The translations under genes and the position numbers were made by a program. Shown piece by piece: positions 7,958 to 15,590 of a stretch of 33,314 bases of DNA. Source of the DNA: Candidatus Rokuibacteriota bacterium (GTDB taxonomy: Bacteria > Bacteroidota > Bacteroidia > Flavobacteriales > Flavobacteriaceae); assembly GCA_900299425.1 (NCBI GenBank), contig OMJU01000157.1, forward strand, positions 1 through 33,314, given 5' to 3'. Within the stretch, counting starts at the first letter, position 1. Each line of letters starts with the position of its first letter. The notes under the pieces were generated by a model that saw only the letters and a program-made list of their open reading frames with translations, was not told where the DNA came from and made no database searches.

Positions 7958-8458
7958 TTAAGCCTTGTTTTGTGGAAATTGGGCGATGTACTTGGTGAGT
8001 TCCTCAATGCGTTGACTCCCAATGAGAAATTTCTTGCCCGATTTGAGTCGGATCGCAAGTCCTTTGGCCCCACGCATATTGTAAACGGTACCATATTCTG
8101 TAAAAAGACGAATGCCCCAACCTCCTACAAATCCGTAATGCACGACCTGAATCGATTCAATTTCCTCCCAAGAGTGCTGCTTTGTTTTAAATGGGACAAA
8201 ACGCATATAAATCCCCTTGTCGTCAATTCGGGTATCCAGACGCATCCATTTAAAAAACAGCAGCATGCCTAAGTTAAAGAAGTTAAAACCCAAAATACCA
8301 ATGTTGTTCATGGGCTTTGAACCAAAGGGAATGTCTAGGATTAATTGTTGGATCAGCCCATAAAAGCCAACTGAAAAAATAGCCAATAGTAAGGCCCAAA
8401 GCCACCATTGGTTGAATTGCTGCGATTCAATAAATTCCTGATCTGCTTTATTCTGCAT
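7958..8458 (-). CDS. Small membrane protein with a PH-like C-terminal domain
   Basis: A 166-residue protein without an assigned function. It has two hydrophobic segments (about 18-42 and 52-70) and then a soluble domain with beta-strand character: RIDDKGIYMRFVPF, a WEEIESIQVVHY segment, and a C-terminal amphipathic helix (RIEELTKYIAQF). This layout resembles bacterial PH-like membrane proteins, a guess from pattern only. Its start overlaps the end of the thioredoxin-fold gene by 11 bases, and map follows after 6 bases, so it belongs to the same transcript. Confidence 0.8.
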   Translation of the reverse strand: MQNKADQEFIESQQFNQWWLWALLLAIFSVGFYGLIQQLILDIPFGSKPMNNIGILGFNFFNLGMLLFFKWMRLDTRIDDKGIYMRFVPFKTKQHSWEEIESIQVVHYGFVGGWGIRLFTEYGTVYNMRGAKGLAIRLKSGKKFLIGSQRIEELTKYIAQFPQNKA

Positions 8459-9068
8459 AGGCAGGGGTGTAGGGTTGTTGTTTTAGAATTTTAAGTACGT
8501 CTTGTTCTAAGGATTCTTGGGTGTATTCCACGATGCGATTGAGCTCCGCCCCATCTTTAAAAAATATTATGGTGGGAATAAATTCGATTTCGTAATCGGC
8601 CTCATAATTTTCTGGAGTGTCCTTATCATGGGTCATGGCAATGATTTCCAGCTGATTTCTATCGAACTCAGTCAATTTGAGCAATTTAAACAGGGCGGGA
8701 ATTTCACGCTGACTGTCTTCACACCAGGAGCCCATAAATACTTTGATGTAACAGGTCTTTATGAGTGGTTTGATCTGCTCAACTAAAGCCATGTCTGGCG
8801 TATAAGCCTTACTATTTTCTTCAAACCAAACCGAATAGGGCTCTTGATTTAATCCCTCCTCATTGATCGGACCCAATAGCATCATGCCACCATCGATGGT
8901 GTCCGCCACTTGTCTGTTAATGTTCAACTCAGAAGACGCTAAGTTCTCTGCTGATTTTTCAAGAGTGACATTATCTTGAGTTATTTCATTTTCTGCGTCT
9001 TGATTTGGGTTTTTACAGCCAAAAAACAAGATGCTGAATACCGTTAAGGAAAATACAATAGTCTTCAT
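8448..9068 (-). CDS. Thioredoxin-fold lipoprotein
   Basis: A likely membrane-anchored thioredoxin-like protein facing the periplasm. The track begins at a TTG (9080); ATG 9068 lies four bases beyond the gpmI stop and gives a clean lipoprotein signal (MKTIVFSLTVFSILFFGC), so I chose it. After a linker comes a thioredoxin fold with the active-site segment GSWCEDS and the cis-proline region FIPTIIFFKDG. The active site is CxxS, not CxxC, so a full dithiol-disulfide cycle is unlikely; a monothiol role or binding role fits better. It overlaps the next gene by 11 bases. Confidence 0.85.
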   Translation of the reverse strand: MKTIVFSLTVFSILFFGCKNPNQDAENEITQDNVTLEKSAENLASSELNINRQVADTIDGGMMLLGPINEEGLNQEPYSVWFEENSKAYTPDMALVEQIKPLIKTCYIKVFMGSWCEDSQREIPALFKLLKLTEFDRNQLEIIAMTHDKDTPENYEADYEIEFIPTIIFFKDGAELNRIVEYTQESLEQDVLKILKQQPYTPAYAE

Positions 9069-9072
9069 GTTT

Positions 9073-10611
9073 TTAATCAATTAATGGGGGTTGTGTCATG
9101 GCAATGGGTTTTTCGATACCCATCAATTTTAAAATGGTTGGGGCAATATCCCCCAAAACACCCGAGCGAATATATTTAATGCTCTTGTCTACTAAAATTA
9201 GCGGCACTGGATTAGTGGTGTGGGCTGTATTGGGACTGCCATCGGGATTAAGCATGGTCTCGCTATTGCCGTGGTCGGCGATGATCAAAGTGCTGTATCC
9301 ATGGTCAAGAGCCAGAGGTACAATTTGCGCCACACATTGGTCCACGGTTTCACATGCTTTAATGGCCGCGTTTAAATCGCCGGTATGACCCACCATATCA
9401 GGATTAGCAAAATTCAAACAAATGAAATCTGCCGTCTCATGCTCAATTTCAGGCATAATTTTGTCCCGAATATCGAACGCACTCATTTCGGGTTTTAAAT
9501 CGTAGGTGGCGACTTTAGGAGAAGGGCAAAGAATGCGATGCTCGCCGTCAAAGGGCAATTCGCGTCCTCCATTAAAAAAGAAGGTAACATGAGGGTATTT
9601 CTCTGTTTCCGCAATACGGATCTGCTTTTTACCTGCTTTTGCTATGGTCTCTCCTAAGGTGTCATGCAGGTTATCTTTGTCATATACGACCTTCACCCCC
9701 TTAAAGGTGTCGTCATAATTAGTCAAAGTACAGTAATAAAGATCTAGCGGCTGCATATCCCACTGATCAAATGCCGACTGACTGAGGACTTGAGTCAATT
9801 CTCTACCGCGATCTGTTCTGAAGTTGAAAAAGATCACTACATCACCAGGTTTGATTAGATTGTTCGATGACTCCATATTTTCCGGTAGATCTGTCGAATT
9901 TTGAATGAGCATCGGTTCGATGAATTCATCGGTGATGCCTTTTGCGTAGGACTCTTTCAGTGCTGCTACAGGATCTATAGTTGTCTTGCCGATGCCACGA
10001 ACCAAAAGGTCGTATGCTTTTTTTACACGCTCCCATCGTTGATCGCGATCCATAGCGTAATAACGCCCTATGAGACTTGCTAATTTTGCCCCTGTTGCTG
10101 CCAGGGTAGGTTGTAATGATTCAAGATAAGTCGGTGCGCTTTTTGGGTCCACGTCGCGTCCATCTGTAAAGCCATGAACAAAAACATTTGATACCTCGGC
10201 CAAGGATGCGGCCTTGATTAAGGCTTTGAGATGATCGATGTGGGCATGAACACCACCATCTGAGAGCAGTCCCAAGAAATGGACACTTTTGTTGTTTTCT
10301 TTGGCATAGTCAAAGGCCCTGATAAGCTCCGGCTCCTGACTTATAGTTTCTTGTGCTACCGCTCTATTGATTTTTGCTAGATCTTGATAAACAATGCGTC
10401 CTGCTCCCAAGTTCATATGACCCACTTCACTATTGCCCATTTGCCCTTCAGGAAGGCCGACATTGGGTCCGTGTGTGAGCAATTGTGCATTGGGATATTG
10501 ATGCGGCAAGGCATCCATAAACGGGGTATTTGCTTGAGCGACTGCAGAGACTACAGGATTTTGGGTCATTCCCCAACCATCTAAAATCATCAAGAGTACC
10601 TTTTGGGACAT
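9073..10611 (-). CDS. gpmI: 2,3-bisphosphoglycerate-independent phosphoglycerate mutase
   Basis: This glycolytic enzyme interconverts 3- and 2-phosphoglycerate using two Mn2+ ions. The 512-residue length is normal. Metal-binding Asp11 is in MILDGWGM, the phosphorylated Ser61 in MGNSEVGHMNLGAGR, the substrate region in HGFTDGRDVDP and FFNFRTDRGRE, and the C-terminal metal motif in ADHGNSE. It heads the minus-strand group gpmI, thioredoxin-like, membrane protein, map, methyltransferase. A TATCTTTG box lies about 19 bases before its start. Confidence 0.98.
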   Translation of the reverse strand: MSQKVLLMILDGWGMTQNPVVSAVAQANTPFMDALPHQYPNAQLLTHGPNVGLPEGQMGNSEVGHMNLGAGRIVYQDLAKINRAVAQETISQEPELIRAFDYAKENNKSVHFLGLLSDGGVHAHIDHLKALIKAASLAEVSNVFVHGFTDGRDVDPKSAPTYLESLQPTLAATGAKLASLIGRYYAMDRDQRWERVKKAYDLLVRGIGKTTIDPVAALKESYAKGITDEFIEPMLIQNSTDLPENMESSNNLIKPGDVVIFFNFRTDRGRELTQVLSQSAFDQWDMQPLDLYYCTLTNYDDTFKGVKVVYDKDNLHDTLGETIAKAGKKQIRIAETEKYPHVTFFFNGGRELPFDGEHRILCPSPKVATYDLKPEMSAFDIRDKIMPEIEHETADFICLNFANPDMVGHTGDLNAAIKACETVDQCVAQIVPLALDHGYSTLIIADHGNSETMLNPDGSPNTAHTTNPVPLILVDKSIKYIRSGVLGDIAPTILKLMGIEKPIAMTQPPLID

Positions 10612-10629
10612 TGGCTAAGAATTAAAGTG

Positions 10630-10656
10630 CAAAGATAAGCATTCAGCGGCGTTCAA
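10630..10656 (-). promoter_or_regulatory. Candidate promoter of gpmI (-7 box TATCTTTG)
   Basis: Read on the minus strand, TATCTTTG (10637-10630) matches the Bacteroidota -7 consensus TAnnTTTG. A TTG (10656-10654) lies 16 bases upstream, slightly short of the usual 17-23 spacing for the -33 element, and overlaps the stop of the upstream gene. The predicted start site is near 10623, about a dozen bases before the ATG. Confidence 0.45.
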
Positions 10657-11399
10657 TCTAACAGTATGGGGTTGATATCCATGATATGGTTTTTTCTGTA
10701 TTGTTCAAGAAAATTACCAGTAATTACCGAGGCGCCGAGCAAGTCCTCATCATTTAAAACCTCTGCTAAATCTAACTTTGCGAAAGCTTTTAGCATCGGA
10801 ATTGAAACAGGAGCATAACTGTAGTGCCAGGGCTCATGAGCGAAGCCTTTTCTGTCAGGGTGGTTGGTATAAACCTGATAAAAACCATAAGTTGCTGCAT
10901 GTGCATCAAGCCACTCCCTAAGTTTACAAAACGCACCATTACCATAGAAATGCCGCGCTTCTAAAACGGATTCAGGGGCCTTTACTGCCCCATCGATTAA
11001 ATCTAAATCAGTGCCCCAGTGGTGGCGGGAAGTACCGGGAATTGTGGAATACTCAATGATGCGATTAACGGCATCTAGCGGTGTAGCACCTTCGGCGGTG
11101 AATTTTTTGTATTTGCGCTCAAAAATTTCTTTTTGACGGTCAAAACTGCGAAATGCAGAAACCACTTCTATCATGATGCCCTCTTTTTTGGCTGACACTT
11201 GCATTAAGTTTAAGGCAACCGAAGTATCTCGTTGCATGGTGGTTAAATAACTATCCCCAACTAAATCTTTGGGTGATTTTCCAATGAGCTGGTCTCGACT
11301 ATAGTCTTGATCTAAGACAACTTTAGCACCGAGCTCTGAGGGTAACAGCATTCCTGTGGTCCCTATTGCCGCTAATTTCAAAAAAGTTTGTCTTTTCAT
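10653..11399 (-). CDS. M15-family D-Ala-D-Ala carboxypeptidase (VanY-like)
   Basis: A zinc peptidase of the VanY/DacY type, expected to trim peptidoglycan stem peptides outside the inner membrane. The 248-residue protein has the zinc motif SRHHWGTDLD (His126, Asp133) and the later EPWHYSY (Glu189, His192), complete for catalysis. The N-terminus MKRQTFLKLAAIGTTGMLLPSELGA is a signal peptide resembling a Tat signal (FLK after the n-region) but with Arg-Gln in place of Arg-Arg, so Sec export is equally possible. It sits 21 bases after pepE and probably shares its transcript. Confidence 0.9.
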   Translation of the reverse strand: MKRQTFLKLAAIGTTGMLLPSELGAKVVLDQDYSRDQLIGKSPKDLVGDSYLTTMQRDTSVALNLMQVSAKKEGIMIEVVSAFRSFDRQKEIFERKYKKFTAEGATPLDAVNRIIEYSTIPGTSRHHWGTDLDLIDGAVKAPESVLEARHFYGNGAFCKLREWLDAHAATYGFYQVYTNHPDRKGFAHEPWHYSYAPVSIPMLKAFAKLDLAEVLNDEDLLGASVITGNFLEQYRKNHIMDINPILLD

Positions 11400-11420
11400 A
11401 ATGTTTTAAGCAATAGTTAG

Positions 11421-12122
11421 TTAGAGGTCCAAAATTGAGTCTGAATCGACCTCAAAGCGTGTTTCATCCGGCTTGAAAACCACTGCCGGGTGTTGTCCTC
11501 TGACATAAATTTCAGAGTCGCTAACCCTAAGCCAGGTCCCTTCGGGAAGACCGACAACGGTTATTTTTTGCTGACACTGAAACTCTCTAATTCGCGTCTC
11601 ACGTGTCTCTCCCATATGGGTACTGTTTTTATCAGGCTCAATATAATGCGCGTTAAGGTTAAAGGGCACCCTGCCCAAGGTCATAAGTGAACTTGGGTGA
11701 ACGATAGGCATATCATTAGTGGTGTGCATCCCCAGTCCACATATATTCGAACCTGCACTTGTGCCGAGATAAGGGACGCCTCGATCCAAGGCAAGATTTA
11801 ATGAATCCATGAGCTTTAAATCATAAAGCCTTTTAACCAGTAAAAAAGTATTGCCTCCACCGGTAAAAATGCCCTGAGCATGGTCTAAAGCGGCCCTAGG
11901 GTCTGAGACTTCGTCCAGCCCGATTACATCGATATTGATTTGCGCAAAAGCCTTGCGCACTTTTAAAGTATACTCGTTTTCACTGCAGCCCCCTGGTCTG
12001 GCGTAGGGCACGAATAGGATGCACTGAACCCCGTGAAAAAAAGTTTTTAGTTCAGGTAGCAGATATGATAAATAGGGTTGACCAAAAAGTGTTGAAGTAC
12101 TGGCCAGTAAAAGCTTATTCAT
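11421..12122 (-). CDS. pepE: Dipeptidase E (alpha-aspartyl dipeptidase)
   Basis: A cytoplasmic S51 serine peptidase that cleaves N-terminal Asp dipeptides. The 233-residue length matches the family. The nucleophile is Ser122 in YLGTSAGSN, with Asp137 (NDMPIVHP) and His159 (LNAHYIEP) completing a triad spaced as in the Salmonella enzyme. The glycine-rich GIFTGGGNTF and C-terminal LPEGTWLRV are typical. It is first in its group, followed by the M15 peptidase, and lies divergent to the DUF6702-like gene across a 172-base gap. Confidence 0.95.
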   Translation of the reverse strand: MNKLLLASTSTLFGQPYLSYLLPELKTFFHGVQCILFVPYARPGGCSENEYTLKVRKAFAQINIDVIGLDEVSDPRAALDHAQGIFTGGGNTFLLVKRLYDLKLMDSLNLALDRGVPYLGTSAGSNICGLGMHTTNDMPIVHPSSLMTLGRVPFNLNAHYIEPDKNSTHMGETRETRIREFQCQQKITVVGLPEGTWLRVSDSEIYVRGQHPAVVFKPDETRFEVDSDSILDL

Positions 12123-12267
12123 GGATTATTAATTTTTTGAAACCAGATTACCATAGCAGTACACTGAAGGTGGTTATCGGCACTGCAAATAGCAGATCAT
12201 TGTTTCATGGTTGTTAAAGTTAAACTTAATAAAGTAATGCAGCGCCCAAGAATTGTACTTAATTCCT

Positions 12268-12275
12268 TAGGTTTG
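12268..12275 (+). promoter_or_regulatory. Candidate -7 promoter element of the DUF6702-like gene
   Basis: TAGGTTTG fits the TAnnTTTG consensus exactly and lies 19 bases before the ATG at 12295, giving a predicted leader of about a dozen bases. No TTG occurs at a proper -33 distance; the nearest (12253-12255) is only 12 bases away. The rest of the 12123-12294 gap shows no gene, tRNA or clear repeat. Confidence 0.35.
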
Positions 12276-12294
12276 TGTTGTTGCCAAAAATTCT

Positions 12295-12831
12295 ATGTTC
12301 CAAAAGTTAAATCTTTTATTCTTAAGCACGGGCTTGATCCTTTCGAGCTTAACTGATTTTGGCCAGTCGCGGGTAAATCTAATTGAGGCCCATAAATTTT
12401 ACGTCAGCACGGCCAATATTGAATACAATTCCACTTCAGGTAATTTAGAAATCATCCAACGCATATTTATTGATGATTTAGAAGCAGTCTTACGCGCGCG
12501 CTACGGCGATGAAATAAAACTCGCCGCTTTGAATGAACCCACCCAAAACGCTACGCTTATTAAAAAATACATACTGAATCAATGGCAGATAAAAAACAAT
12601 AACAAGGACTTAGAATTGAAATACTTGGGACACAAGTACGACATTGATCAAGTGAAAATTTACATTGAGGTTCCGCTGACCCAAGCCCCAGAAATTCTTT
12701 TTTTTGAAAATAAAACACTCTTTGACTTGACTTCGGACCAACAAAATATCATTCATGTCAAAGTAGAGGATCAGCGCAAGAGTTTATTGCTCTTTTCTCA
12801 GAATCCTAATGGAGTGTTAAACTTTAAATGA
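12295..12831 (+). CDS. Secreted DUF6702-like protein
   Basis: A 178-residue exported protein of unknown function. The N-terminus MFQKLNLLFLSTGLILSSLTDFGQS is a signal peptide. The body carries the pattern HKFYVSTANIEYN, LEIIQRIFIDDLEAVLRARYG and a C-terminal beta-rich part, which I recognise as the DUF6702 type common in Bacteroidota. From memory, this family is often found just before M1 peptidase genes, as here (56-base gap), suggesting shared expression and perhaps a shared envelope role. Confidence 0.82.
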   Translation: MFQKLNLLFLSTGLILSSLTDFGQSRVNLIEAHKFYVSTANIEYNSTSGNLEIIQRIFIDDLEAVLRARYGDEIKLAALNEPTQNATLIKKYILNQWQIKNNNKDLELKYLGHKYDIDQVKIYIEVPLTQAPEILFFENKTLFDLTSDQQNIIHVKVEDQRKSLLLFSQNPNGVLNFK

Positions 12832-12887
12832 GTATTTTCACAACCCACAGAAAAAGGTAAATTTAACGCAGATTTAAACTAAAACTT

Positions 12888-15200
12888 ATGCATGCTAAAT
12901 TCGGATTCATTGCCGCGTTTTTCCTTTCAATGACCATTGTACTGGGTACTCATGCGCAGGAGCAGGAAGCAAAACCAGAGCGTAAGCCTGGTCATTACAA
13001 CAACAACAGGTTCAAACAGCTCTATGAAGAGTTTTCGACCCCTAATCAATATCGCTCAGCAAATGGCGCTCCTGGTCCCGCTTACTATCAGCAACAGGCC
13101 GATTACAAAATGTCCATTACGCTCAATGATGCGCTGTCTCAGATTTATGGCGAGGAAACCATTACCTATACCAATAATTCACCGGATCATCTGGAATATC
13201 TTTGGGTACAATTAGACCAAAACAAACGTGCACGAGACAGTAAAAGTCCATTGATTGAAGCTTCTGGGGCCTTTCCTGCAAAGATGGCCAGTAGTTTTGT
13301 CAGTGAATACATGGGCGAAGGTTTTGACGGTGGATTCAAAATAGATTGGGTACGCGATGAAAAAGGCAAGCCACTGCCGCATACTGTAAACCGTACTATG
13401 ATGCGCGTGGAAATGCCACAGGCCCTAAAGCCGGGTGATAAGTTTGTCTTCTCAATTAAGTGGTGGTATAACATTCCTGAACATACTGTAGATCGTGCTC
13501 GTAGCGGATACGAGACGTTCGAAGACGGAAACAAGGGTTATGTTATTGCCCAGTTCTACCCGCGAATGGCGGTTTATTCCGATGTTGAGGGTTGGCAAAA
13601 CAGTCAGTTTTGGGGTAGAGATGAGTTCGCACTCCCATTTGGGAATTTTGAGGTTGCCATCACGGTTCCTTCAGACCACGTACTGGATGCCACCGGTGAA
13701 CTAGTAAACCGCAAAGAAGTGTTTTCTAAAGAAATGTTGGGCCGATTTGAATTGGCCAAAAAGAGTTATGACAAACCTGTAATGATTGTCACTCAAGATG
13801 AAGCAGAGCGCGCCTCTAAGGGGTTTGCCACTGGCAGTAAGACCTGGAAGTTCGATGCTAAGATGGTACGCGATTTTGGATTTGCTACTTCTCGTCGCTA
13901 CATATGGGATATGATGGCCGTACGTATTGGCGATCGCGATGTTATGGCTGTATCTGTTTATCCACCAGAAGGCAACCCGCTTTGGGAGGATTGGTCCACA
14001 CGGGTGGTAGCCAGTACCTTAAAGTCTTATTCGCGCATGACTTTTGACTATCCATACCACAAGGCAATTTCTGTTCATGCTAAAAATCAGGGTATGGAAT
14101 ACCCAATGATTTGTTGGAATTATGGGCGTCCTGAAAAAGATGGGACCTATAGTGATCGTGTAAAGTACGGCATGTTCGGGGTGATTATTCACGAAGTAGG
14201 CCATAACTTTTTCCCCATGATTGTAAACAGTGATGAGCGTCAATGGACGTGGATGGACGAAGGCATCAATACTTTTGTGCAATACGTTGCCGAACAAGAT
14301 TTTGGTGCGGCATATCCTGAGGCGATTGCACCCAATGAAACTTATCCCTCACGACGAGGACCAGCAAAATCTATAGTCAGTTATATGGCTGGTGATCAGG
14401 ACCAGCTGGCCCCAATCATGACCAAAGGATTAAACACCTTTAATTTTGGAGCTAATGGATATTCAAAACCGGCTACAGGATTAAATATATTGCGTAAAAC
14501 CATAATGGGGGAGGATTTATTCGACTATGCCTTCAGAACTTATGCCCAAAGATGGATGTTCAAACACCCAAACCCAGAAGACTTTTTCCGCAGTATGGAA
14601 GACGCCTCAGCTATTGATTTAGATTGGTTCTGGCGCTCCTGGTTCTACACCACCGACTATACCGATATTGGTGTGGCTGAGGTCAAAAAATATTATGTAA
14701 CTTCTAAAATGAATTCTGCGATTCGCGAAATGATGCAAGCGCGTGGCATGAGCGAAAGTGATTTGCCGCCACTAGTTTATTTAGTAGAGGAGGGTAGTGA
14801 AGATTTTGAGGAGGATATGCGCACTCAGACTTTAAATGACGTGGTAACCCTGCAAGAGTTCATTATGGATCGTATGACTCCAGAAGAGCGCTCTAAGCTA
14901 AAAATGCCAAAGTACTTCTATGAAGTGACTTTCGAAAAGCCAGGAGGTATTCCTATGCCGATAATTGCTGAATACACTTATGCAGATGGAACCAAAGAAC
15001 GTATTACATACCCGGCACAGATTTGGCGCCTAAACGATGCCTCTGTAGGTAAAATTATCGCCTCAGAAAAGGAAATCGTAAAAATTGAGGTAGATCCGGA
15101 TGAGGAGACCGCCGACATTGACACTTCAAATAATGCATGGCCAGCTCAAAAGACGGTAGGGGAGTTCCAGACTTTTAAAAGCAATATTAAAGGTCAGTAA
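12888..15200 (+). CDS. Secreted M1-family metallopeptidase
   Basis: A large (770 residues) zinc aminopeptidase-like protein with a signal peptide (MHAKFGFIAAFFLSMTIVLGTHAQ), so it acts in the periplasm or outside. The gluzincin motif is complete: HEVGH at 435-439 (His435, Glu436, His439) and Glu458 in WMDEGIN, 18 residues later. The exopeptidase loop normally reading GAMEN is GMEYP here, as in the bacterial M1 branch often annotated just as M1 peptidase. The C-terminal 150 residues form a beta-rich region without an obvious secretion-sorting domain. It ends before a perfect palindromic terminator. Confidence 0.93.
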   Translation: MHAKFGFIAAFFLSMTIVLGTHAQEQEAKPERKPGHYNNNRFKQLYEEFSTPNQYRSANGAPGPAYYQQQADYKMSITLNDALSQIYGEETITYTNNSPDHLEYLWVQLDQNKRARDSKSPLIEASGAFPAKMASSFVSEYMGEGFDGGFKIDWVRDEKGKPLPHTVNRTMMRVEMPQALKPGDKFVFSIKWWYNIPEHTVDRARSGYETFEDGNKGYVIAQFYPRMAVYSDVEGWQNSQFWGRDEFALPFGNFEVAITVPSDHVLDATGELVNRKEVFSKEMLGRFELAKKSYDKPVMIVTQDEAERASKGFATGSKTWKFDAKMVRDFGFATSRRYIWDMMAVRIGDRDVMAVSVYPPEGNPLWEDWSTRVVASTLKSYSRMTFDYPYHKAISVHAKNQGMEYPMICWNYGRPEKDGTYSDRVKYGMFGVIIHEVGHNFFPMIVNSDERQWTWMDEGINTFVQYVAEQDFGAAYPEAIAPNETYPSRRGPAKSIVSYMAGDQDQLAPIMTKGLNTFNFGANGYSKPATGLNILRKTIMGEDLFDYAFRTYAQRWMFKHPNPEDFFRSMEDASAIDLDWFWRSWFYTTDYTDIGVAEVKKYYVTSKMNSAIREMMQARGMSESDLPPLVYLVEEGSEDFEEDMRTQTLNDVVTLQEFIMDRMTPEERSKLKMPKYFYEVTFEKPGGIPMPIIAEYTYADGTKERITYPAQIWRLNDASVGKIIASEKEIVKIEVDPDEETADIDTSNNAWPAQKTVGEFQTFKSNIKGQ

Positions 15201-15253
15201 ACCTAAGATTATAGGATATATAACACACCATAAAAAACTGAGTTAAAGTTTTC

Positions 15254-15287
15254 AATGCTCCGATGAATTCATCGGAGCATTTGTTTA
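15254..15287 (+). terminator. Perfect 28-bp palindrome, terminator of the M1 peptidase gene
   Basis: AATGCTCCGATG AATT CATCGGAGCATT (15254-15281) is a perfect palindrome; it folds as a 12-bp stem with a four-base AATT loop, followed by TTGTTT. It lies 53 bases after the M1 peptidase stop. The tail is a modest T-run, so it should act as an intrinsic terminator, though the exact palindrome could also bind a dimeric protein. Confidence 0.8.
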
Positions 15288-15313
15288 AGGTCCTATGAAC
15301 TTTAATATCTTTG
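15280..15313 (+). promoter_or_regulatory. Promoter of the tatA-like gene, overlapping the terminator tail
   Basis: TTTG at 15280-15283 and TATCTTTG at 15306-15313 match the Bacteroidota -33/-7 consensus with a 22-base spacer. The expected start site, about 7 bases after the -7 box, falls at or within a few bases of the ATG at 15318, so the transcript should be leaderless or nearly so. Confidence 0.6.
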
Positions 15314-15317
15314 CAAC

Positions 15318-15590
15318 ATGATATTCCCAGTGCTTTTTATCAGCGGTGCTGAAATAGCTTTCATCGTCTTTATCGTCCTGATGGTTTTTGGGGCAGATAA
15401 GGTCCCTGAAATGGCGCGTGGCTTGGGTAAAACCATGAAGCAAATTCGCCATGCGACTGATGATATTAAAAAAGAAATTACCAAAAGTGCGGACAAACAG
15501 GGTATCGACGTTAAGGACTTCAAAAAGAGCATCGATCAGGTCAAAGAAGATGTAGACCAAATAACCGGGCCAATCAAACGTCAGTTTTAA
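15318..15590 (+). CDS. tatA: Sec-independent translocase subunit, TatA/TatE family
   Basis: TatA subunits polymerise to form the membrane passage for folded proteins with twin-arginine signals. The 90-residue protein has a short N-terminal membrane helix (about 4-23) followed by the hallmark hinge and amphipathic helix FGADKVPEMARGLGKTMKQIRHATDDIK, then a charged tail. TatB is similar but usually longer; the length and hinge favour TatA. No tatC is in the window. Its stop abuts the convergent O-methyltransferase stop with no base between. Confidence 0.88.
   Translation: MIFPVLFISGAEIAFIVFIVLMVFGADKVPEMARGLGKTMKQIRHATDDIKKEITKSADKQGIDVKDFKKSIDQVKEDVDQITGPIKRQF

Noticed and set aside
7943-8272. 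109-residue plus-strand ORF
   Set aside because: Antisense to the small membrane protein gene and overlapping the map start; composition looks like a shadow frame.
9672-9679. TATCTTTG promoter-like box on the plus strand
   Set aside because: Lies inside gpmI with no gene start downstream on that strand; a chance match.
13187-13534. 115-residue minus-strand ORF
   Set aside because: Antisense shadow of the M1 peptidase gene.
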